Source: Mesaphorura yosii
Taxonomy: Eukaryota; Arthropoda; Collembola; Poduromorpha; Tullbergiidae
DNA: 64,000 bases
Assembly: GCA_009869945.1 (NCBI GenBank)
Contig: WIXG01000241.1
Location: forward strand, 58,575-122,574
Direction of reading: 5' to 3'
Made by a program: the position numbers and the translations under genes. The notes beneath the pieces were generated by a model. The model made no database searches and had not been told where the DNA came from. It was given only the letters and a program-made list of their open reading frames with translations. This document shows positions 50,296 through 61,182 of the stretch, piece by piece (position 1 is the first letter of the stretch; each line of letters begins with the position of its first letter).

Positions 50296-51078
50296 TCAGA
50301 TGCAGTATTTGTACACATTTCCGTGGCCGCTCTGAACTTGTCGTTTATTGATGGCGTCGTCCACGTACGGGTCGGCCATCCAGCGTTGTTCCACTCGCTC
50401 CGTGTCACAAGGCTCGTATGAGATATGTAGCCCGAGTCCGTGGCTCTCGGCGCATTTGCCAAGCTGGACGCTGCGAATGAGGAACTGGAACCGCTCAGTG
50501 ATGCGGTAGATTGTCTCGGTCGAGTTGACGTTGACGTACTCGAGCTCAACGAGGTTCTTTGGCGGAATGACTGCATCGGGCAGCGGCACGGCGGTAATCT
50601 CGTTCAGTGCACCGGCCTTCGGATACAGCCAAAACTGATTTACTGTGTAGAAGAAAAGTGTGAATTTAAGCAGAAGTGCATGTCGCATTTAATGACAGAC
50701 TTGAATTTAAAATATGCATTTTCCTTAAGCTTCTCTACCTTTGGTGCTGGGCCAGGTTATTGCGTCCCAGATTTGGTTGGCGCTTCCGTAATATTCCATC
50801 GTCAGAACCCTTCCAACAAAGACACCTTCCCGAGGTCGGAATCGATGTTGCGTAGCGGTTAAGTACGCCTACAACAAACGAATTGAATGTCAAGACACAG
50901 TTTAACGCTTGGAAGGCGCATGTCTCACATTTTCGTCGCTGACGCTTTGAATAAAGTACGAGTGTCCATGACGAACGATGCTATTCGCCCGCTGTGCTGA
51001 TCGAGGACTTGCTTTCAGGTAACCTGTGCTTGAGCCAAAGGCACACACGACCGAGACTGCAAACAATAAGAATTTCAT
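50296..51078 (-). CDS. Secreted protein of unknown function
   Basis: Three exons (51078-50929, 50868-50739, 50642-50296) give 208 aa. The first 20 residues are a signal peptide (MKFLLFAVSVVCAFGSSTGY). The mature part has the segment with FVGRVLTMEYYGSANQIWDA, a predicted beta-rich middle with LVELEYVNVNSTETIYRI, and a C-terminus with three cysteines (GKCAESH, YEPCDTE, YKYCI) and the acidic/aromatic stretch RVEQRWMADPYVDD. No family was recognised. The alternating hydrophobic pattern suggests a small extracellular beta-sandwich. It lies between two other minus-strand genes but the spacing gives no operon-like hint. The model is supported by phase agreement at both introns. Confidence 0.65.
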
Positions 51079-51438
51079 CGTAATTCGGAATTCTTTGGTA
51101 TGAATTGGAGATTGCAAACCGATGATCCCATTCCGCGCAGTCACATTTATAAGTTCAGAACGGGTCAAGTAACGAATTTGTAAGTTTCTGCATGACTGCA
51201 AGTTTATGGCATTTTGATGGAGTTAATGAACAAGTGCAAGTAATTAATGAAAATCCTGCAACTGGGCGATTTGGATTTAGGTCAGTCAATAGACGGTTTA
51301 CTGTTATGATCGTCTACGATAGAATGATAACAGAACATTCCTGGAATGTGATTAAGATATGCTTTCTATGAGTTTTCATGTTTTGTTGGATAAATCAGAC
51401 AACGTTTAATATTCGGCAAGAGCAAACCAATCAAGAAT
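51079..51438. other. Short spacer with promoter of secreted orphan
   Basis: No gene. A TATA-like TTATAAATGTG (reverse complement reading CACATTTATAAG at about 51143-51154) lies about 70 nt upstream of the start codon at 51078, a plausible core promoter. Confidence 0.4.
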
Positions 51439-52788
51439 TTAGTATGGGACATGTGCACGCATGACGTCAAGCGCTTTGAATGGCTCTCGACAAGTTGGAC
51501 AGTTGGTCTTTTTTGACAGCAACAGTTTGTCCAGGCACTTTTTGCATACAAAGTGGCCACATTTTATCATGTGGTCCCAGCACTCCAATTTGCAAGCCGG
51601 GCATAAGTGATACTGTTAGAAATACAAAGAATTTGATTGTGTTTGCTCAGTCAAGTCATTGGCATTGAATGTTTACTAACCCGGAGCGTCTCGCTTTGGT
51701 AATCCTCAGCTCGTGTCTGGATCTCTGTCTTCGGTTCAGCTACCGCGGTCACAGTTTGAGTTTGTGCAACATATTCCACATCAGAATCAATTCTTTCGAG
51801 TTGCCGAAGTTTTGACACCACTTCAGCTCTGAGCAGTTCGGCTGTTAGAAAAATGAAAGGCTAGCTCATAATAAGGAATGTGCCAATTTATTACGACATG
51901 GGTTCTTTACTTTTGAGGTCGACTAATCCGTGATCCAGCAGTATGCCCAGGAATTTGTGGAAGTTTGCCTTTGCAGCCTCCCTGCTTATCCAGGAGGCCA
52001 TGGTCTCAGACACGGCCGAGTAAACATCGACTCCGCCGATATCCAGGTCACAATCAATCTTTAGGTTTGAGTTGACCTCCTTTACCATTACGTCTTTGAC
52101 GGTGCTCCATTTTCTCATGGCTTCCTTATTGTCACATATGAAGAAACAGATCTCGTGCCTGGACTCATCGACTACCGAGAAAATGCCCATCTTCAATCAA
52201 GAATGTTAATGTTACATGCCCAATGAAAAGCCTGGCGTACTCGCGAAATTTTCAACTGGAAAGCGAGAATCCTGTTTGACGATCGGTTCTTCCAGAATAG
52301 CGTCATGAATGTGCGTCCGAATTTTAGGGTCCTTTAGCTTATCTGCATGCAGAAAAGAATAAATCTCGAATTAAAGCAGATTCAAAGGAAGTAGTAATTA
52401 GTTTATGTCGAGAAGCCGAACCTGTCAATTTATCCAACTGATGTTTATCCAAAATTTCGACCAGGTTATCATATTTGGCGACTGCAGGTTGCGAGGAGCA
52501 CCAAAAGCCCAGAGACTGAAGTATGGCACGCCCGTATTTTGGCTGCGCAGCGTCTAGAATCCTATTCACTTGAACTCTGTCCACTGTGCTCTTGATGAAG
52601 TCATTCTTGACTTGCTTCCATTTACCCAGCGCGTCTTCGTCGTCCAGTATAATTCGGCGAAGAGCGATCGCCCTTGCTCCAGACACTGAAAACAGCAGTC
52701 AATTAATTTATTGATTAGTTCATGGATTGGAGCCCTGTCCTTTTGATTCTTGTTTGCTTGTCTAACCTTCAAAGTTTTCCTCAGCCAT
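51439..52788 (-). CDS. RING-finger protein with duplicated death-fold-like modules
   Basis: Six exons (52788-52767, 52685-52422, 52342-52241, 52171-51911, 51841-51681, 51612-51439) give 327 aa. Two modules of about 85 residues resemble each other: the first contains ALGKWKQVKNDFIKSTVDRV and ends KYDNLVEILDKHQLDKL; the second contains AMRKWSTVKDVMVKEVN and ends NFHKFLGILLDHGLVDL. The pattern (W near the start, a later W, closing L-x3-GL-x2-L) recalls death-domain-like helical bundles. The C-terminal 58 residues form a C3HC4 RING: CPACKLEC, IKCGHFVCKKC and CPTC. It is therefore a probable E3 ubiquitin ligase, perhaps in apoptosis or immune signalling. The first exon encodes only seven residues plus one base. 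Exon 4 uses an acceptor at 52172 to keep phase; an ATG just upstream could act as an alternative start. Confidence 0.7.
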
Positions 52789-53902
52789 TGTGCAGTTCAA
52801 AACTATTGAACTTTACTAGAATGTTATAGAATGTGAAGCGAATGAATGAATGAATGAATGCAGAAAAACAACTCTTTTAATGGGGAGCAAAATAGAGGCA
52901 TATCACCTCGCATCCAGTGAATCATTGCAAAATTGAAAATTGAGATTAGATAAGAACCAACCCAAAATACTCATACACGAAATGCTAAGTGAACTCCTCT
53001 ATTATTTGACCACATATCATTACCAGCAATGTTTGCCGTGTTCGCATGAAAGTATGACGGAGCCCAGAATGATATCCGGCATTTGCGAGTTGCTGAAAAT
53101 CGCGAATCAGTTCCAGGAACCATTGCTCCAATCCCACGGATTTAACGACAAGAATAAGTATTCTTCAGTACACTATTTGTAAACGCTATTATTGATCTGA
53201 CGAAGAAGCAGGAAAGGTAACCCAAATGACGGCTTCTCAACTCAAAGCTTTGTCTTTCGAAGCATAGAAGTCGCGATTTGAACTTATTTAATGCAAATTT
53301 AATAACATTACACTGATCATTTGTCAACCTTGAAGAATTAGGACCGATGACAAATTTAGGTCTCCAATTGCGATTAGTACAATTTCCTCTGCATTCGTTC
53401 GGTTCGGTTGTTCAGTGAAACAGATTACGAGCTTGAGACACAAGCGCTGCAAAATTGCACCGTCAGTGATTGTTAATCTGAGTCGAGTCTTTGTATTTGT
53501 ACCAACAACTGCTTCTGTTGCAGTTTTTATTCCCAATTATAAAGTCTCAACGGCGAACGCAAAAAAGAAATCTCATGATCTAGTTATTAACGACGGAGGC
53601 GGCGTAATAAACGACTTAACGAGATTCAAGTCTGCACCAGATCATAAAAAACGAAACCACAAAGCATGGTGCATGCAAAAACAATGTCTGCTTGAGTGCA
53701 ATAATAAATTCATCGACCTAAGTCAAACTGCATTATCAAACGCGTGAAGTGTGAAAAAATTGAGCGCAACAATGTTGACTGCACTGTAGTTGCAGTACAA
53801 AAGTACAAGAGAGCCGGTTCTGATTCTGTATGTACACGTTCGTACGCTTGAGGAGGTAGCAGCAGTTTGACTACAAGCTAAAAAGCACATTCGCTCACAA
53901 GA
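52789..53902. other. Intergenic region
   Basis: It contains the RING-gene promoter and otherwise no supported gene. Frames at 52940-53182 and 53415-53747 (+) have no domains. Confidence 0.35.
52840..52860. repeat. Tetranucleotide microsatellite (GAAT)n
   Basis: Five tandem copies of GAAT just upstream of the RING-finger gene start. Confidence 0.9.
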
Positions 53903-53974
53903 GCCGTGATCGTCTAGTGGTTAGGACCCCACGTTGTGGCCGTGGTAACCCAGGTTCGACTCCTGGTCACGGCA
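53903..53974 (+). tRNA. tRNA-His (anticodon GTG)
   Basis: A complete cloverleaf: acceptor GCCGTGA pairs with TCACGGC, followed by discriminator A. The anticodon stem CCACG/CGTGG encloses the loop TTGTGGC with anticodon GTG at 53936-53938. The T arm contains GGTTCGACTCC and the D arm TCTAGTGGTTAGGA, matching internal A and B boxes. There is no intron and no encoded CCA, as expected for a nuclear gene; the 5' G-1 of tRNA-His is added after transcription. Confidence 0.97.
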
Positions 53975-53980
53975 CTGATC

Positions 53981-53986
53981 TTTTTT
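53981..53986 (+). terminator. RNA polymerase III terminator of tRNA-His
   Basis: A run of six T begins six bases after the tRNA 3' end, the usual Pol III stop. Confidence 0.85.
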
Positions 53987-54445
53987 GCACTTTTTTGCAC
54001 CGATGCTCGGCTTGGCACTGAACTCAGAAAGGACATGGCTTGGGCTAGAGAGCTTTCATTTTTTATTTACACGGTATTTAATGGCCGAAATGGTTAAATA
54101 TGAGCGTAATTCGTAATCGGTGTCTCCAATGAAAATGATGGCTGCATCATTTTTTATGGGTAAATTTCGGCCAGCGGATTTGTGTGCGCTGCAAATTCTT
54201 TTATTACCTGCATTCTATCTAATTTCAAACAAACATGTATTGTGAAAATTGCAATGATAATTGACTAAATCCAAGCTGCCCCCGGTTAAGTCAATACTTT
54301 CGAAATGAATATAATTTTTGCATGCAATGGTGCATGACTTGATTCAGAATGGAACTGGATGCTTTCCATTAGGGCTCAGGTCCAGATGGTACCCGCTCAA
54401 AATATGTAAAATTACGTCAGTCAGAACTTGTCTAAGATTTTGAAT
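53987..54445. other. Spacer between tRNA-His and carbonic anhydrase
   Basis: AT-rich, no coding signal. It includes the 3' tail of the minus-strand carbonic anhydrase. Confidence 0.4.
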
Positions 54446-55556
54446 TTAAGAAAATGTGTCCAAAATGGTGGATATTCTTACAATTCCCAGCCTCTCTTCT
54501 CTGCAAAACATGCTGAAACTTAGCCTTCGGTGGTGCACTTTCCGCCCAAAGAGCCGCTGCGGTGCTCGATATTTGCCCGTGATGTGTTTGTGCTTCATGT
54601 CATTCAAATTCAGGAGTGCTTCAACTTGGCTGTGGGAAATCCGCACTGGATTCTCAAACAACGTCCACCAGACGGACTGTGAGCATGGCGGCATAGTCAG
54701 AGAGCCTTGGTACTGGTACACAGTCTTTTTCGATGGAAAAAGGCGGTACAAGCTGAGGAGGTGGCGCTTGTACACTTTCCCGTCGCCTTCTCCGGTGCCA
54801 TTCGCAGCACTCGCTGGTTCAATGATGGGCTGAAGGGTATAATTTTCGGCGCCATGCGTTGCTTGGAAGAAAACGGAGATCATAGCGAGTTCGGAGTTGT
54901 GATGACGGAGCGATGATGATTGTGGAACTTTCTGGTTAGAGCCGGTATTGGATGATGGCACTCGTTTGTGCACCATGTGCATCTCCATTACGTAACTGCA
55001 ACGAGTACGAATATAAACTTGCACTTTGACCTGCACATTTGTTTTTTAGTTCCATCATGCATATGTTATTTGCTTTTGCATTTTTCATTATTTATTTTGT
55101 ACCCGTTGCCATTTATCTGGTGCTCTGACCCCTGACCACTGCGTGGACCCCAATGAATGTGGAGTTGAGAAAACTCGTACTTGTGTGGAAACGCTTGACC
55201 TGGTTCAATCTAAAATGAATGGAAGCCTTTCGCAAATGTGACTTGAACTGTTCGATAAAAGAAATGAGTTTCCAGTAAATGTCAGAGCCGTATCACAGGT
55301 CAAGAGCATGCGCACAATCGCAATAGTATTGTGCAATGAAGTCAATACGCAAAACATACGCGGCGCGACTGTCTGAATTGTTTACTGTAACCGTACTTGT
55401 ATGTCCGTTGTTTTCCACGAAAAATCCCTTCTACGGTATGAAATATGAATCACTCAGCTCGACTAGGACGCGTGTTCGTGGCGATCCCACCACGTTCCGA
55501 GGCACGACGTTAATGGGTGACTGGAATTTGCCACGGTTGCAGATTCCTGGCCAAGA
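54446..55556 (-). CDS. Alpha-carbonic anhydrase interrupted by an in-frame TAG (possible pseudogene)
   Basis: Three exons are clear: 55556-55386 (CNRGKFQSPINV, then ENNGHT), 55209-55103 (FSQLHIHWGPRSGQGSEHQI) and 54995-54446 (YVMEMHMVHK and SLTMPPCSQSVWWTLFENPV). All three zinc-ligand histidines and the threonine of the active site block are kept. The enzyme would interconvert CO2 and bicarbonate. However, TAG at 55431-55433 lies in frame between LSDSYFIP and KGFFVENN, in a stretch whose length otherwise fits the family. A 60-nt intron (GTGGGA to CCGTAG) could remove the stop but would delete about 20 conserved-length residues. The N-terminal exon with the W-x-Y motif is not resolved; a weak candidate (HWCYED) lies near 55660-55685. 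Either a recent pseudogene, a sequence error, or unusual splicing. Confidence 0.7.
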
Positions 55557-56156
55557 CTTCGGACGTGTGACCAAGTTTGACAGAAGAAATGACAAATGAG
55601 TTCACTCGAGCAACAAAATGAATGCAAAGGGTCATTTACTGCAATGTGACGTTGAGTCTTCATAACACCAGTGTGACAGCCTTTGCTTGATCGGATTTTT
55701 CCTGCCCCGAACGTGGATTATTGACAAACACAGTAGAAAAACAACAAAGCGAACGTCCACCACGCCCGATCCTGGCACATCTTGAACTCTGAGCTCAGCA
55801 GTTTGCAACTAACTGCTTTACAATAATTTATTATCCACTACGATGAAAGGAACGGCGACCACGCGGGAGACACAAGAATAAAGGAATTACGTCGGACATT
55901 CACCGCGTCGGAATTGTTTGAAGGCAAATTATTCCATTCGAATGAAGGCGTATGAATCAGGATTCAGGAACTAAATTAAATTAGAATTTAAGACCAAAAC
56001 AATGCAGCATTGTAACAATAAGTCTTCAAATTTATTAAATTGAAGTGTTGGCTCTCCGACTCCACAAGTCCGACTGTGAGTGTACTTGTAACGTACCCAT
56101 TTCAGCATTGCATTGCGGTATGCTTAACTAAATAATGGTAAATGCTAGGATTAGAA
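55557..56156. other. Region upstream of carbonic anhydrase, possible missing first exon
   Basis: No complete exon could be confirmed. It may hold the signal-peptide exon of the carbonic anhydrase gene and the 3' tail of the diapausin-like gene. Confidence 0.3.
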
Positions 56157-56501
56157 CTAGAAACGCCGCGGTTGTCTTGAGTCGAGGTAGCAGTAGGGAA
56201 CATGACCGATATTGCGTGAGGAACAGTAACCACCGTTGGGATAGCCATTCTGGCGGCAGCACTCTGCGATTTGGCGACTTCGTGAGACGGGGCTTCGAAT
56301 ACAAATGTCTTTGCAGTTGCCGACGTAAATGTCTGCCGCTTCAATGGAGTCTGCAAACCAAAACAGTGGTTAGCCATTAGCCAAATACGTAAAGTATGAG
56401 ATATGCTCTGAAGCGTGTCAAAGAAACTTGCCTGGTAAAATCAGTGCTAAGAAAGCAACGATGGCCAAGATGCTGAGTCCAGTCCTGAGTTTCCGCTCCA
56501 T
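56157..56501 (-). CDS. Diapausin-like secreted cysteine-rich peptide
   Basis: Two exons (56501-56432, 56350-56157) give 87 aa. The first exon is a signal peptide (MERKLRTGLSILAIVAFLAL). The mature part contains NCKDICIRSPVSRSRQIAEC then CRQNGYPNGGYCSSRN and PYCYL. The order C-x3-C, a basic spacer, ECC-R-x-NG, GGYC and a final YC matches diapausins, six-cysteine antifungal / calcium-channel-active peptides of beetles and moths also found in other arthropods. A basic tail (RQPRRF) follows. The single intron has a GC donor (CCAG|GCAAGT), an otherwise ideal splice context. Both exons are short and only the joined frame reveals the family. Confidence 0.8.
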
Positions 56502-57683
56502 CGTCAGCAAGTATTAATCTCAAAGATCAAAAGTTTCAGGAGCAATCAGCAGTCAACAGTGATTTGGATCGGATGAAAGAGCTCTCACTGTGCAATTTGT
56601 GAGTGCAAAATCTTATGATCAGTGAACAAACAAATAGTGAACAGAGACGATCGCTGTACGGTACGGCGATTTATATAGTGTGTTAGTAAAACATCGTGAA
56701 TTTCCATGCATCATTAAAATATTCGTATCGCCTCACACTGCATTACATGGCGTACATGAACTCGAATGCGAATTGCGTACAATATAAAGATGATATGATG
56801 ATGATGTGACACGACAGATAATGAGACGAAAGAATGTTCGTGAATCTTCCCATTATCATATCGTGTCATGCCATCGAGTATCAATCTGCCTCAGGGCCTC
56901 GTAAAGTAATCCTAATTGCACGCTAACCTTTAGTAACCTAACCCACAATTCCACTGACTACCGACGGCGACTTGACTTGACGAAATGATGGCGTGCTTCA
57001 TGCTTCATGGTTTTGCATCTGTCCTATGATAATGAACAGCAACTTTTGATTTCAATGTGAATATTAATGCGACGCATCTCTGAACAAAACAGGTTTCACA
57101 TCGGTAATGCATAAATTCAATTTTGCAGTCGTTTCGCATGGGTTTGGCATTTGGCATGTTGTGCTCGTTGGCGAGCCGAATTCCAGCGGCCCTTCCGTGT
57201 TTGGAACGCAAAGTGTTTGTTTGCGCTGAATTAAAATTAAGATTACTTAGCATACAGAACTCACACTTAATTTAATTTCCTCTGCTATTATGACTCAATC
57301 AGGACAACTCTGCGGCCGGACGCCTGAACGATGTGGAGTCTCACCAGACGAACCAATTCTACCGTAGGCAGCTGAATCAAAAAAAGCCCTATGGCACGAC
57401 TACGATGGTTTGCTAATCTACATATCTTTCAGGGGCTAAGCTGCGCTCAAAGCTCAACTACCCGGGGTCGAAGATTAATCACAAATCCAAATGAAATGAT
57501 TTATGACCTGTAAGCTGTCAATAAACGCACGAATTTACCATCGACAAACAGGCAGGAAATTGAGTAATGATTTATGAGCCTGAATGAAATTACATCACAC
57601 CGCTATTTTATTTTTCATTTTCTGCATAAAGTAAGTTCACATTGTTCCGAATGTTTTTGGATGTTGAGTAAGAACGTGTTGAT
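56502..57683. other. Intergenic region
   Basis: A TATA-like TATATAAATCG (reverse of CGATTTATATAG, 56668-56679) lies about 170 nt upstream of the diapausin-like start and may be its core promoter. ATGATGATG-type repeats occur near 56787-56807. No other gene is visible. Confidence 0.4.
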
Positions 57684-58739
57684 TTATGGTACGTAGGCGT
57701 ACGCTCCGCCACCATTGAGAGCGACATGCATGAGCTTTCCATCATCCAGCGGATCTGGCACTGCAAATTCACGGGAGTCGGTTGTCACGTAGAACCCAAA
57801 TTGGCCTTGATAGTCGCCGAATGCAACCGAAGTTGGCACGGAGTTGCGTGGGAGGCGAACTGTGTCCACGATTTGACCTGGGAAGGGAACAAATGTCGAC
57901 GACGTTAGAATGAATAATGGTTAAGCAATAGGCATGGGTTTAAGCAGTTTCTTTCACCCACCTGTGGTTGGGTCGATTTTGATGACTCTTCCACCGCCCC
58001 AGAGCGCGCTCCAGAGGTAGCCATACTTGTCGATGGCCATGCCGTCTGGAGAACCGCCCTCAAAGTCGGGGATTTCGTTCGTGTCAAAGATAACTCGTTG
58101 GTTGGTCGGTGTGCCTGTCTCGATGTTGTAGTCAAACTCGTAGATTTGTCCCTTGGCGGTGTCGGTGAAATACATGAGGCTGCCGCCATCATTCGACCAG
58201 GCAAGTCCGTTCGAGATGGTGACGTTGTTCACGACAGGAGTCAACATGTTTCCATCGAGCCTGTACAGTGAGCCTGCATTGGGCACAAAGTTTTCGTAGC
58301 CGTCTTCGATAACCGTTCCAATGAAGAGCCTTCCGCGTGGGTCGCACTTTCCGTCATTGAAGCGCACTGTGCCGATGTCCGGAAGAGGGGTGGACGAGAG
58401 AATCGCGGCTTGGTTGGAGGCCCAGTTGAGACTTAGGACAATGTTCTCTGAACTGACGATGAACTGGTTGTTCCCCCCCTGGTAAGGAATGATGACGGAG
58501 GTGGCGACCGAGTTCAAAGTTTTGCGCTGCACCTGTCCAGTGAGAGTATCCGCTCTGATGTACTCCGAGCGGGCAATGTCGACGTAGTAGACGGCTTGCT
58601 CCGATTCGACGTAATACGGGCCTTCACCGAGCAGTGCAACGTGGTCGGTCACGGCTCGAATCGTCACGTCGACAACAGGGTCTGCGTTGGCCACTGCCAC
58701 GGCGATGGTCAGTAACAGTAAGCTGAAGATGCGTGACAT
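57684..58739 (-). CDS. Secreted regucalcin / SMP-30-like gluconolactonase
   Basis: Two exons (58739-57962, 57877-57684) give 323 aa. A signal peptide (MSRIFSLLLLTIAVAVANA) precedes a six-bladed propeller of the SMP-30/gluconolactonase/LRE family. The metal-site residues are in place: GEGPYY (Glu), TISNGLAWS (Asn) and SPDGMAID (Asp). RFNDGKCDPRGRLFIGT is another family block. Family members hydrolyse sugar lactones or organophosphates; vertebrate regucalcin is cytosolic, so the signal peptide suggests an extracellular or secretory-pathway form, as in some arthropod luciferin-regenerating-enzyme relatives. The ATG at 58739 is used; upstream extension begins only at GTG. Confidence 0.9.
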
Positions 58740-59153
58740 TTTGAGGTTCGTCGAGTCAGAGACAAAGGCCACATTGATGAATTCAACTGATGTTTCTGGT
58801 TCCTTTGGTCTCCCCTTTTAAAAGATTACAAATGGCATTGGACAACTGTAGCCCATTGTAGCCTGCAATGCATCGAGGAATTGAGACTGGCATAAGCGGG
58901 TCATAAATCTGTCGTTTCGGGATTAATTACGAGCAACCGTAGTTAGTCGGGAACCGTGAAATCCACGCAAGATAAGGAAGAAATTTATAGTTGTGGCAGG
59001 TGAGAAGTGTTCTGAACGTGATTTAGCCGGCTCCGTGTATCAGTATAACTCTCCCATGGGAACAAACTACCAAGTAGTAAGTACAAGCATCAATGAAACA
59101 CGTGAATCATGGCGTGAGGAATTTGTGCTATACGCCTTAAGCATGCTCCTGCT
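58740..59153. other. Spacer between regucalcin-like gene and P450
   Basis: A TTTAAAAG motif in minus orientation (CTTTTAAAAG near 58814-58823) lies about 80 nt upstream of the regucalcin-like start. The rest is the P450 3' tail. No other gene. Confidence 0.4.
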
Positions 59154-61182
59154 TTATTTCTGGCGAGCTTTAAGAATCACGTTAAATGGATTCGGTGACA
59201 TAATAAACGTGGCTTGTTCCGGAATCGCAGTTGGGTCGTAGTTTGACCCTGGAGCCAGTTCGAACGTAAAATTCTGCACGAGTCCAATGAGGAACAAGAA
59301 GAGAGTGTCCCGAGCAAGCGCTTCCCCCAAACAAATTCTCTTTCCAGCCGAGAAAGGCATCAGCGCATCCGATTTCATCAATTTTGTCTCCGTTTCATCG
59401 AGAAATCTTTCTGGGCGAAAGTTCATTGGGTCCTTCCAGTATTCCGGATTGTGATGGACTTCGTAGAGGTTGGCCAGGACGACACTGTTGCGAGGAATGA
59501 ACTGTCCTTCGAACACTGTCAAAAACAGGGGAATAATTAAATTACTAGCAGCTCAATAGCCTTCTTGACCTCTTCGTTGTAATTTCCTTACTTGTATCTT
59601 CGAGTACTTTGTGGTAGACACTGAATGGAATCAGCGACGCGTGGCGGTGAATTTCATTCAGAAATGCCTCGGTGTAAGTCATCCTAAAATGTAAACATCG
59701 TTAGCAATCTTGCAATAATGGATGCATAAAGATGAAGAGATAAAGATGGACTTACTCTGGCTTGTCATCTCTGGATGGATGTCGGTCCAGGCCAATTTTG
59801 GCTTCAATCTCAGCGAAGAGTCGTTTCTGAACTCTTTGATTCGTGGCCAGGTGCAGAACTGACCAAAGGAGAGTGGTGCTCGTTGTCTCAGCGCCAGCGA
59901 TAAATAAGTCTTGAAGCACAACCAACAGATTCTTTTCTAAGGGAAAGACGAGGCAAAGATGAAAGGTGAATACAGTTGACTGGAAGTTTTTCTCTGGTCA
60001 AAAAATATAAGTAAAACTTACTCCCTTCTTCGCCATGAAAGCTTGAGCCTGGCTCACTGGCCTTCATTTGTGTCAGGTACACATCGATGAAGTCCCTTTC
60101 TTGATTCTCTTCATATGATGCCAGATGCTGATTGACATCTTTTTCGAGGATGGCCAGGATGCCCTGACGCATCTGCAGGAATTTTGCACGCAATTTAGCT
60201 GCGGCGCCAAACGACAGCCCGTACTTAGCGGGCCACGTGAAGAAAAAGTGGGGGCTTAAGATTTTTGACTCCTTAATGTTTCTGCAAATATTAAGAATCA
60301 ATATTCTGTGAATCCGATCCATCTGATCCCAACGGTGGTTGTCTGTGTTCCTTACGAGGTCATCAAGCTGATCGTATTCAGGAAGGACTCATCATCCAGC
60401 TCAAATCGTCTACCACTCAAAATAAGCCACAGCGAGTTAAGTACGGACGCGTTGAAGACAGTTTTCATGTTTAGTGGTTTGTTGAGGCAATCTCTAAACA
60501 TAGGCGTCGAAAATCAGTACTTAAATTCAGAAAATAAAGGCCGGTTTTTGGTTTGCTTGAAAACTTACCTTTTCAAATATGTTACGAGGTACTCCAGTTC
60601 ATTGAGCAGCAAACCTTCCATGCTCTGTTTCCCAAACCCAAAATCACGGAGCTGTCTCAGCGTAAACCGCCGCTGTTCATTCCATGAATGAACTCCGTCA
60701 CTAAACAGAATGCCACGGTTCTTGCTCCCGAAATTGCGCACAACCCAGCCATCAAAGTCAGGGCGACCCAAGAAATTGTCAGTCTTGAATGCTTCACGAA
60801 TTTGGTGGTGGCCATGAATGACAACTACACTGTACAACAAATGAAAGATTTTGGAATCCGCAATCTACACCAGACTTGTGATGAAGAGCACATACTTGAA
60901 GCTGCCAACTGTCATTGAGAAAATGCTGCCATACTTTTGTTGGTATTTCTTAAACTCTGTGAGGACATTGACTTTGTTCAGGTGGAGCAGCAATCCAACG
61001 ACTGGTGGGCCCCACGGTCCTTAAAGCATCAATTTCTCGATTAGAGTGTAAAAGTGCGAAAAAATACTCCGTGTGATCTCACCTGGTGGCAGTTTTCTGA
61101 TCTCCAGGAAGCGCTTAATCAAGTACAGGATGAGTGCACCTGCACCGACAGCGAACAGAAGACTCGCTGTGTCCACGTCCAT
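59154..61182 (-). CDS. Cytochrome P450, CYP2-clan type
   Basis: Eight exons (61182-61083, 61019-60896, 60829-60569, 60493-60356, 60281-60022, 59936-59756, 59683-59592, 59515-59154) give 505 aa. An N-terminal membrane anchor is followed by the hinge LPPGPWGPPVVG. FGSKNRGILFSDGVHSWNEQ and RRFTLRQLRDFGFGK form the helix C region (W-x2-QRR), then comes LNSLWLILSGRRF. The I-helix oxygen-binding motif is AGAETTSTT, the K-helix is EIHR, and the haem loop is FSAGKRICLGEALAR with the proximal Cys. The pattern fits the microsomal CYP2 clan (CYP15/18/303/305-like). It oxidises small lipophilic substrates, hormonal or xenobiotic. All catalytic elements are intact and all phases agree. Confidence 0.92.
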
